From Eubacteriales Family XIII. Incertae Sedis bacterium (GTDB taxonomy: Bacteria; Bacillota; Clostridia; Peptostreptococcales; Anaerovoracaceae): a DNA stretch of 17,968 bases. The stretch covers positions 1-17,968 of the forward strand of contig JAISZM010000116.1 of the NCBI GenBank assembly GCA_031269205.1, given 5' to 3'. Positions within the stretch are counted from its first letter, which is position 1, and each line of letters starts with the position of its first letter. The notes under the pieces were generated by a model that did no database searches, was not told the DNA's origin, and worked only from the letters and a program-made list of their open reading frames with translations. A program made the position numbers and the translations under genes. This document shows, piece by piece, positions 6,444 through 17,155 of the stretch.

Positions 6444-7804
6444 GCGGTATTATTTCAGACAAAGGAGAGACTCTCAATCATAGGGGGACTTCCACATACA
6501 GAAGGAAGCACGGAAGGGGAAGGCTCGGCATCTTCGCGTTATGGCTAACCATAGCCTGCGCGCTGTGCGTCCTGCCCGCGCCTTCGGTATACGCCGCCTC
6601 GAATGAAGCCATCCTGACGCTGGAGCAAACTTTTGTGGACAGCGACAGTCCCGACGCCGCGAGCATCTTCAACTATCAGCTCTGGCCGGCGTCGTCCACA
6701 AATCCCCTGCCCTTCGGCAGTTCCGGCGGCGTCTATGAATTCTCCGTGTCGGGAACCGCGAGCAGGCAGATAGGACCCATCGTCTTCAACAGATCGGGCG
6801 TCTACACCTATACGATCAGCAGCATAACGCCCGACAAAACAGATTACACCATCGACCGCGGCGTCTATACGGTGCGGGTATACGTGAAGAGCAGCGGCAC
6901 GGCCGCCGTCGTCGTCTACACGGGCGCGGGGGACAAGACCGCGCAGATATCGTACAGGCATGTGTACACGCCTCCGGAAGTGGAGCCTCCGGTCGATCCC
7001 CCGGTCGACCCCCCGGTGAATCCCCCGGTCAATCCTCCGGTCAACCCTCCGGTCAATCCCCCGGTCAACCCTCCGGTCAACCCCCCTGTGTCGAATCCCA
7101 TCACCGACCCCCCGACGTCGACTTTCAATCCCCCGTCGGGCAATAACGGCAATAACGGTACCGACGGCAGAAACGGCATTAACGGCATTAACGGTAGAAA
7201 CGGTATTAACGGCTCGAATGCTTTGCTTGGCACGACCCCCAACACCATCACGCCGACCTCCATAACCGGGCAGCCGAGTCCGTTGGGAGGGGGCGACGGC
7301 GGCACGACGTCTACGGAGATAGACTACCGGATTCCCGGAGCCAACCGGGTTCCCGGCTTCAGCGCCGAAGATCAGGCGAAGCTGGCAGATCAGACGGGCA
7401 ATCCGTTTGTGGATCTGTCGAAGGGCAATGTACCTCTCGGCGACTTATCCGTGGGCGGTGTCTGGGGGTTCATGAACGTGCTCTTGGTGCTCGTCGCGCT
7501 GGTGAACGCGGTTCGAATGATCCTCAAGACGCGGGCAAAGAGAAAAGGGGAAACCGCTAAACCGGAGTGGAACAGGACGCGGGACAGCAAGCTCGCGGTG
7601 TTGTTCAGGAGGCTTGTGGTCGTCCTCGGCGTCGTCTCGCTCGTCGTCTGGTGGCTGATTGAGGATCTGGATCAGCCGATGGCCTGGGTGAACAAAGGAA
7701 CGCTGCCCATAGAGGCGCTGTTCATGGCGCAGGCGGCGCTCAGCATCGTGTACGAGCGTCTGAGCAGGAAGAAACATGGCGCGCTGAAACTTGGCGCGGG
7801 CTAG
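6434..7804 (+). CDS. Basal/anchoring pilin: FctA-like domain, Pro-rich stalk, Gly-x-Asn repeats, membrane-embedded C terminus
   Basis: 456 residues from ATG 6434; ATG 6440 (ATGA overlap with the sortase stop) is an equal alternative. The signal peptide has a long basic n-region, hydrophobic core 31-49, and VYA near 54. Residues about 58-179 align with pilin domain 1, but the isopeptide residues seem gone: EQTF for TKVF, ISSIT for IAEEE, RHVY for TNVY. A PPV(N/D) repeat (185-220) follows, then nine Gly-x-Asn/Asp triplets (236-262) and a linker ending NVPLGD (332-337). Membrane segments are predicted at about 343-362, 389-409 and 423-440. No sorting signal is present at the C terminus, so anchoring is probably by the membrane itself. 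A Pro-rich tail is known in basal pilins such as FctB, and the locus position agrees. Role inferred. Confidence 0.75.
   Translation: MDMSGIISDKGETLNHRGTSTYRRKHGRGRLGIFALWLTIACALCVLPAPSVYAASNEAILTLEQTFVDSDSPDAASIFNYQLWPASSTNPLPFGSSGGVYEFSVSGTASRQIGPIVFNRSGVYTYTISSITPDKTDYTIDRGVYTVRVYVKSSGTAAVVVYTGAGDKTAQISYRHVYTPPEVEPPVDPPVDPPVNPPVNPPVNPPVNPPVNPPVNPPVSNPITDPPTSTFNPPSGNNGNNGTDGRNGINGINGRNGINGSNALLGTTPNTITPTSITGQPSPLGGGDGGTTSTEIDYRIPGANRVPGFSAEDQAKLADQTGNPFVDLSKGNVPLGDLSVGGVWGFMNVLLVLVALVNAVRMILKTRAKRKGETAKPEWNRTRDSKLAVLFRRLVVVLGVVSLVVWWLIEDLDQPMAWVNKGTLPIEALFMAQAALSIVYERLSRKKHGALKLGAG
6986..7093 (+). repeat. Tandem PPV(N/D) coding repeat
   Basis: Nine consecutive tetrapeptides: PPVD twice, PPVN six times and PPVS once, from a 12-bp unit resembling cctccggtcaac. 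Copies differ mainly at silent third positions. The array probably forms an extended polyproline-II stalk, and the copy number should vary between strains. Confidence 0.9.
7139..7219 (+). repeat. Nine Gly-x-Asn/Asp triplets
   Basis: Residues 236-262 of the base pilin have Gly at every third position and Asn or Asp before the next Gly (GNN, GTD, GRN, GIN, GSN types). The periodicity is collagen-like, but no proline is present. Confidence 0.85.
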
Positions 7805-7808
7805 TTAT

Positions 7809-7839
7809 CTGAATAATATACTATATTCAGAATAGTATC
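7809..7839. promoter_or_regulatory. AT-rich overlapping inverted repeats between the pilus operon and amt
   Basis: ctgaata (7809-7815) pairs perfectly with tattcag (7824-7830). A second overlapping pair, atactat (7818-7824) and atagtat (7832-7838), shares bases with it. They begin 5 nt after the base-pilin stop and end 10 nt before the amt -35 box. They could be an operator for amt or a weak terminator of the pilus operon; no proper U-tract follows. Confidence 0.4.
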
Positions 7840-7848
7840 AATTTTCTG

Positions 7849-7877
7849 TTGACAATCGCCTCCCGGCGCGTTATACT
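7849..7877 (+). promoter_or_regulatory. Sigma-70-type promoter of amt-glnK
   Basis: TTGACA at 7849-7854, a 17-nt spacer, and TATACT at 7872-7877. Expected transcription start is near 7884, giving a leader of about 44 nt with GGAGGT at 7914-7919 before the amt ATG at 7928. Confidence 0.88.
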
Positions 7878-7927
7878 GTCTTCGTAATCATGTATTCGCG
7901 GTTTTTATTTTTGGGAGGTGATGTCTT

Positions 7928-9175
7928 ATGATCAACGCAGGCGATACAGCTTTTATTATCATCTGCACGGCGCTCGTTTTCATCATGACGCCGGGGCTTG
8001 GCTTCTTCTACGGGGGCCTCGGGCGCAGGAAGAACGTCGTCAGCAATATGATGAACTCCGTGTTCATACTCGGACTCGGCATAGTGCTCTGGGTAGTCCT
8101 CGGTTACTCGATGGCGTTCGGCGGCAATACGGGCGGAATCATCGGATCGTTCGACCACCTGCTCATGAACGGCGTGTCGTTCACCGACCTGCTCGACCCC
8201 GAGGCGGAGTCGGGTTCGATACCCGTCTTCGTCTTCGCCGCGTTCCAGATGGCCTTCGCCCTCATAACGCCGGCCATCATCACGGGTTCGGTCGCGGGGC
8301 GCATCAAGTTCAGAGCGCTGTTCTTCATCATCGCGCTCTGGTCTATCATCGTCTATTACCCGCTCGCTCACATGGTGTGGGGCGAAGGCGGCTTCATCGG
8401 CTCCACCATAGGGGCGCTCGACTTCGCGGGCGGCGACGTCGTCCACATCAGCTCGGGTGTCAGCGGTCTCGTGCTCGCTCTGCTCGTGGGCAAGCGGCAG
8501 CAGTACGACGCGGTATCGTACCGGGTACACAACATACCCTTCGTCATGCTCGGCATGGCTCTGCTCTGGTTCGGATGGTTCGGGTTCAACGCCGGTTCGG
8601 CTCTCTCGGCGAACGACCTCGCGGGCCACGCCTTCCTCGTGACGGCGCTCGCGGCGGCAGCGGCCCTCGTGAGCTGGATGGTCATAGACGTCATAAAGGA
8701 GGGTAAGCCGACGCTCATCGGCGCCTGCACTGGCGTAGTCGCGGGACTGGTCGGCATCACGCCCGCCGCGGGATTCGTACCCGTGCACGCCGCGTTGATC
8801 ATAGGGCTTGCGGTGTCCCCCATCTGTTACTTCGGTATCGCGCTCATCAAGAGTGTGCTGAAGGTGGACGACGCCCTCGACGCTTTCGGATGCCACGGCA
8901 TCGGTGGCATATTCGGCGGCCTCATGACGGGTCTGTTCGCGCAGGCTCAGATAGGCGGCGTGGACGGACTCCTCTACGGCAATCCCTCGCAGTTCGCCGC
9001 GCAGGCTCTCGGCATCGCGATTACGATAGGCTGGACCGTCGCGGGAACGCTCGTGTCCGCCGGCATAGTGAGGATATTCACGCCGCTCAGAGCGACGAAA
9101 GAAGAGGAGGTCACGGGACTCGACAGATCGCAGCACGGCGAGTCCGCGTACCCGTCGTTCAACGGACTCGACTGA
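7928..9175 (+). CDS. amt: Ammonium transporter, Amt/MEP family
   Basis: 415 residues with about 11 membrane segments, a normal length for Amt proteins. They form homotrimeric channels that take up ammonium. The family signature DFAGGDVVHISSG starts at Asp165. The twin pore histidines are His173 and His323 (AFGCHGIGG), and the Phe-rich gate region is at FAAFQMAF (103-110). The short polar tail after about 388 is cytoplasmic. The start at 7928 is fixed by GGAGGT with 8 nt spacing. The gene is followed 37 nt later by a PII gene, the classic amt-glnK pair in which PII blocks the pore when nitrogen is plentiful. It has its own strong promoter. Confidence 0.96.
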   Translation: MINAGDTAFIIICTALVFIMTPGLGFFYGGLGRRKNVVSNMMNSVFILGLGIVLWVVLGYSMAFGGNTGGIIGSFDHLLMNGVSFTDLLDPEAESGSIPVFVFAAFQMAFALITPAIITGSVAGRIKFRALFFIIALWSIIVYYPLAHMVWGEGGFIGSTIGALDFAGGDVVHISSGVSGLVLALLVGKRQQYDAVSYRVHNIPFVMLGMALLWFGWFGFNAGSALSANDLAGHAFLVTALAAAAALVSWMVIDVIKEGKPTLIGACTGVVAGLVGITPAAGFVPVHAALIIGLAVSPICYFGIALIKSVLKVDDALDAFGCHGIGGIFGGLMTGLFAQAQIGGVDGLLYGNPSQFAAQALGIAITIGWTVAGTLVSAGIVRIFTPLRATKEEEVTGLDRSQHGESAYPSFNGLD

Positions 9176-9212
9176 ATGTGTGTCGCCGCGAGGCGATGGA
9201 ACGGAGGAACAG

Positions 9213-9557
9213 ATGATAAAAGTGGAAGCGATCATTCGCGAAGAAAAACTGGAGGACGTGAAGGAGGCCCTCACCGCTATCGATGTGAACGGCATATCCA
9301 TCTCGCAGGTCATGGGTCACGGCAGTCAGAAGGGTTACGTCGAACTCGTGAGGACGACCGAGGTCGCCGTCAACCTCATTCCGAAAATCAAGTTCGAGAT
9401 CGTCGTCTCGTCCGAGGAATGGGAGCGGAAGACCATAGCGGCGATCAAGGAGGCCGCCTTCACGGGAGAACCGGGCGACGGAAAGATCTTCAGTTACGAC
9501 CTGAGATCCGTCGTCAGGATAAGGACGGGCGAGTCGGACTACGACGCCCTGAACTGA
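9213..9557 (+). CDS. glnK: Nitrogen regulatory protein PII (GlnK family)
   Basis: 114 residues. The start at 9213 is preferred over an upstream in-frame ATG at 9180 because MIKVEAII is the standard PII N terminus and GGAGG lies just before it. The T-loop region runs about 36-56 and keeps Gln39, Lys40 and Gly41. Lys58, the B-loop TGEPGDGKIF (84-93) and the C-loop RIRTGE (102-107) are present, so ATP and 2-oxoglutarate binding should be kept. Position 51, the Tyr that is uridylylated in proteobacterial PII, is Val, and position 46 is also Val, so GlnD-type modification is not expected. The protein should trimerise, and pairing with amt says its main partner is the transporter pore. Confidence 0.94.
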   Translation: MIKVEAIIREEKLEDVKEALTAIDVNGISISQVMGHGSQKGYVELVRTTEVAVNLIPKIKFEIVVSSEEWERKTIAAIKEAAFTGEPGDGKIFSYDLRSVVRIRTGESDYDALN

Positions 9558-9602
9558 CGCGTCGGGCTATGGCGCTCTTAACAGGCGCGCCCTAATGAAC
9601 TT

Positions 9603-9649
9603 CGGCAGCTGTGTGGTGTCCCGGCAAAACGGGCGCCACGCGGCTGTCG
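9603..9649 (+). terminator. Long stem-loop after glnK, possible terminator or attenuator
   Basis: Bases 9603-9623 pair with 9630-9649, giving about 20 bp with one bulge (9619) and loop gcaaaa. Four pairs are G-U if read as + strand RNA (9605/9647, 9610/9642, 9612/9640, 9617/9635) and would be A-C mismatches on the other strand, so it acts in + strand transcripts. What follows (tctaataatt) is not a strong U-tract, so simple intrinsic termination is uncertain. Confidence 0.6.
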
Positions 9650-9680
9650 CTCTAATAATTCACAGATAATTCCGAAATAT

Positions 9681-9709
9681 TTGACTTTTCAATCCGTGGG
9701 TATTATAAT
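9681..9709 (+). promoter_or_regulatory. Sigma-70-type promoter of gltBD
   Basis: TTGACT at 9681-9686, a 17-nt spacer, and TATAAT at 9704-9709. The predicted start of transcription (about 7 nt after the -10 box, near 9716) coincides with the gltB ATG at 9717, leaving no room for a Shine-Dalgarno site. Confidence 0.85.
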
Positions 9710-9716
9710 CGTTCCT

Positions 9717-14362
<4,646 letters not shown>

Positions 14363-14363
<1 letters not shown>

Positions 14364-15838
14364 TGGGCAAGACGACGGGCTTCCTCGAATACGAACGCCA
14401 CGACGCCGCTTTTCTGCCGGTGCGCGAACGCGTGAACAACTGGAACGAGTTCATCGCGCCGCGCCCTACGTCCGAACTCACGACCCAGGCGGCGCGCTGC
14501 ATGAACTGCGGCGTACCCTTCTGCCACGCGGCTTTCGTCGTGGAGGGCAGGTCCATCGGATGCCCCCTGTCGAACCTCATCCCCGAGATAAACGACCTCG
14601 TCTACCGGGGTGATATAGAGAAAGCCTATAGCCGTCTGAGCAAGACGCATCCGTTCCCGGAGTTCACGGGGCGCGTGTGTCCCGCGCTGTGCGAGAGCAG
14701 CTGCACCCTCGGCGAACACGAGCCGGCCGTGACGATCAAGGACATCGAGCGGTACGTCATAGACGAGATGATGAGGCGCGGCAAGGTCGTACCTCACATG
14801 CCGGGCGTCAGCACGGGAAAGCGCATAGCCGTCGTCGGCTCGGGTCCGTCGGGACTCGCGTGCGCGGACGCGCTCAACCGCCTCGGCGACGCCGTCACGG
14901 TGTTCGAGCGCGCGGACAGACCCGGCGGCCTTCTCATGTACGGCATCCCGAACATGAAGCTCGACAAGAGTCTCGTGCTCGGTAGGGTCGGAATAATGAA
15001 GGATGAGGGCGTCAGGTTCGAACTCGGCGCCGAGGTCGGCACGGACTACCCTGTGTTATCCGTCATGAAGAACTTCGACGCCATCGTGCTGTGTTGCGGC
15101 GCGACGGTCGAGCGAAAACTCGACGTTCCCGGCGCCGATCTGCTGGGAGTCATGACGGCCTTGGAGTTCCTGACGCGCAGCACGGCGAACATACTGGACG
15201 GCGAGGTCATCGACGGCCTTCCGAACATAGACGGCAAGCGTGTCGCGGTCGTGGGGGGCGGGGACACGGGAACGGACTGCGTGGCGACTTCCATCAGGAG
15301 GGGCGCGGCGTCCGTGAACCAGTTAGAAATAATGCCGGAGCCGCCCGGCGAGCGCTCCCCGGGCGAACCGTGGCCGCTGTGGCCGAAGGTGAAAAAGACG
15401 GACTACGGCCAGCTCGAAGCTACGGAACTGTTCGGCGCGGATCCGCGCGAGTACGAGACGACGGTCAAGGAGATCATCGGCGACGGCAAGAAGGTGACGG
15501 GTGTGAAGACCGTGCGGGTGGAATGGCGCGCGAACGAGGGCGCGGGTGGAGCAATGACCCCGGTGGAGCTGCCCGGCACGGAGCGCGAGCGCCCGTGCGA
15601 TATCGTGCTGACGGCCATGGGATTCACCGGGCCCGAGCGCCTGCTCATAGATCAACTGAGTCTGGGTACGGACGCTCGCGGATGCGTCGCCGGGCGTCGC
15701 AGCAGTTCATACCGAACGAACACGCCGACCGTGTTCGCGGCCGGGGACATGCGCAGCGGCCCGTCGCTCGTGGTGCGGGCGATAGACGAAGGGCGCCGGG
15801 CTGCCCGCGCCTGCCACGAGTATCTGGCCCGAAGATAA
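14363..15838 (+). CDS. gltD: Glutamate synthase small subunit (FAD, Fe-S, NADPH)
   Basis: 491 residues. The ATG at 14363 overlaps the gltB stop (TGATG), with GAGAGGGG just upstream, so translation is probably coupled. This subunit passes electrons from NAD(P)H through FAD and 4Fe-4S clusters to GltB. Cysteine ligands are Cys46, 49, 54 and 67 and Cys106, 110 and 114. The FAD Rossmann motif is VVGSGPSGL (157-165), with PGGLLMYGIP just after. The NADPH motif VVGGGDTGTDC is near 295-306. The C-terminal FAD contact is FAAGDMRSGPSLVVRAIDEGR. All expected motifs are present. Related Fe-S oxidoreductases share the fold, but adjacency to gltB settles the identity. Confidence 0.96.
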
Positions 15839-15843
15839 CCCCT

Positions 15844-15865
15844 AAAATTTTTCGTAAAAAATTTT
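15844..15865. promoter_or_regulatory. AT-only inverted repeat upstream of cysK promoter
   Basis: aaaattttt (15844-15852) pairs perfectly with aaaaatttt (15857-15865). It sits 10 nt upstream of the cysK -35 box and just after the gltD stop. It resembles an A/T-rich UP element that binds the RNA polymerase alpha subunit. A weak terminator for gltBD is less likely because the stem has no G-C pair. Confidence 0.4.
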
Positions 15866-15875
15866 GCGATAGGTA

Positions 15876-15903
15876 TTGACAAACGCCGATCGCGTGTTAT
15901 AAT
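15876..15903 (+). promoter_or_regulatory. Sigma-70-type promoter of cysK
   Basis: TTGACA at 15876-15881, a 16-nt spacer, and TATAAT at 15898-15903: both hexamers match consensus. Transcription should start near 15910, giving a leader of about 150 nt. Confidence 0.88.
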
Positions 15904-15909
15904 ACATAT

Positions 15910-16061
15910 TAAACATATAAAAAAACTATGCGATAGCCAGCCGTGAGCAAGTTACGGACGCGACGTGGGACAGGGCGTCGGGAGATCGGAATAAGCGTAG
16001 CGAAAGCGAGCGGCGTCGGCACTTGGAACGCATGGTCGGAACAACGAGAATGGAGGGAAAT
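15910..16061 (+). other. 5' leader of cysK, possibly structured
   Basis: About 150 nt between the predicted transcription start and the cysK ATG. It holds a 6-bp hairpin (15941-15946 with 15952-15957, loop gcaag), a second stem (cgacg 15961-15965, cgtcg 15976-15980), a GNRA-like GAAA segment further on, and a two-codon ORF (ATG CGA TAG, 15928-15936). GGAGGG precedes the cysK ATG by about 6 nt. I see no consensus T-box, SAM or other named riboswitch. Confidence 0.35.
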
Positions 16062-16991
16062 ATGGCAAAGGTAGCGCAGAGTTTAACGGATCTCATAGGA
16101 GGCACACCGCTTCTGAACCTCGTCAAGTACGCGGGGGCTGAGGGGCTGACAGCGAACATTATCGGAAAACTTGAGTATTACAACCCGGCGGGCAGCGTCA
16201 AGGACAGAATCGCGCTCGCCATGATAGAGGACGCGGAAAAGAGCGGCCAGTTGAAGCCCGGCGCGGTCATCATAGAACCGACGAGCGGCAACACGGGCAT
16301 CGGACTCGCGGCGGTCGCGACGGCTCGCGGCTATCGAGTCGTCCTGACGATGCCTGAGACGATGAGCATTGAACGCCGCAAACTGCTCGCGGCGCTCGGC
16401 GCCGAACTCGTCCTGACGGAAGGCGCGAAAGGCATGAAGGGAGCCATCGCCAAGGCCGACGAACTGGCGGCCGAGACCGAGGGCGGGTTCATCCCGGGAC
16501 AGTTTGTCAACCCCGCGAACCCGAGGATTCACTACGAGACGACGGGTCCCGAGATTTGGGACGATGCGGACGGCAAGGTCGATTACTTCGTTTCGGGTAT
16601 CGGCACGGGCGGCACGATCAGCGGCGCGGGCAAGTATCTGAAGGAGAAAAATCCTGACGTGAAGGTCGTCGCCGTCGAGCCTGCCGATTCGCCCGTGCTC
16701 TCCGAGGGCAAGGCCGGACCGCACAAGATACAGGGCATCGGCGCGGGTTTTGTGCCCGACACGCTCGACACGGGGATATATGACGAGATCATCACGGTCT
16801 CAAACGACGACGCTTTTACGGTCGGGCGCAAGATCGCCAAGACGGAGGGATTGCTCATAGGCATTTCGTCGGGCGCGGCGGCTTGGGCGGCGACACAGAT
16901 AGCGAAACGTCCCGAGGCGGCGGGCAAGAACATCGTCGCGATCCTCCCGGATACGGGCGAGCGCTTTCTGTCCACGGCGCTCTTCGAATAA
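16062..16991 (+). CDS. cysK: Cysteine synthase A (O-acetylserine sulfhydrylase)
   Basis: 309 residues, the standard length. A PLP enzyme that makes cysteine from O-acetylserine and sulfide in the cytoplasm. The start at 16062 is chosen for GGAGGG with 6 nt spacing and the usual IGGTPLLNL a few residues in; upstream in-frame starts lack such a site. The PLP Schiff-base lysine is Lys47 in NPAGSVKDR. The substrate loop is PTSGNTG (73-79), the phosphate-binding loop GTGGT (181-185), and the C-terminal PDTGERFLST (296-305) is intact. It is monocistronic: its own promoter lies upstream and an intrinsic terminator follows. Cystathionine beta-synthase is a relative, but no CBS extension is present. 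Confidence 0.96.
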   Translation: MAKVAQSLTDLIGGTPLLNLVKYAGAEGLTANIIGKLEYYNPAGSVKDRIALAMIEDAEKSGQLKPGAVIIEPTSGNTGIGLAAVATARGYRVVLTMPETMSIERRKLLAALGAELVLTEGAKGMKGAIAKADELAAETEGGFIPGQFVNPANPRIHYETTGPEIWDDADGKVDYFVSGIGTGGTISGAGKYLKEKNPDVKVVAVEPADSPVLSEGKAGPHKIQGIGAGFVPDTLDTGIYDEIITVSNDDAFTVGRKIAKTEGLLIGISSGAAAWAATQIAKRPEAAGKNIVAILPDTGERFLSTALFE

Positions 16992-17085
16992 GGGGACGGC
17001 GGACAGACGCACAGGGGCGACATCAGGTAACCGCTTGCGCCCCGCACTATAAAATTACAAATTCGCAGCTCATTCTCAACACGGA

Positions 17086-17122
17086 GGACGCTCGGCCATT
17101 CGGCCGGGCGTTCGCCTTTTTT
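17086..17122 (+). terminator. Intrinsic terminator after cysK
   Basis: ggacgctcggcc (17086-17097) pairs with ggccgggcgttc (17102-17113) over 12 bp with loop attc, followed by a run of six T (17117-17122). Two pairs are G-U in the + strand transcript, agreeing with termination of cysK. Confidence 0.9.
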
Positions 17123-17142
17123 GCGCTTCGCCGCGGATAGGT

Positions 17143-17148
17143 TATAAT
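17143..17148 (+). promoter_or_regulatory. -10 box of the terminal sortase gene
   Basis: A perfect TATAAT. The -35 region (about 17120-17126) overlaps the T-run of the preceding terminator and matches TTGACA poorly (ttgcgc with a 16-nt spacer). The -10 box ends 7 nt before ATG 17156. Confidence 0.5.
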
Positions 17149-17155
17149 AATGAGT

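Noticed and set aside
7139..7219. True collagen triple helix
   Set aside because: Gly-x-y periodicity is perfect for only nine triplets and there is no proline; too short and unlike stable bacterial collagens.
7871..9313. Long minus-strand ORF (480 codons) over amt and glnK
   Set aside because: Its product is dominated by Arg, Glu, His and Asp with no domain, as expected for the antisense of a GC-rich gene. The + strand holds unmistakable amt and glnK.
9681..9716. TTG start at 9681 for gltB
   Set aside because: This TTG is the first triplet of the -35 box, so it would not be in the mRNA made from that promoter.
16015..16040. T-box-like TGGAAC in the cysK leader
   Set aside because: It lacks the full T-box consensus (GGGTGGNACCGCG), and no stem I with specifier loop or terminator is evident.
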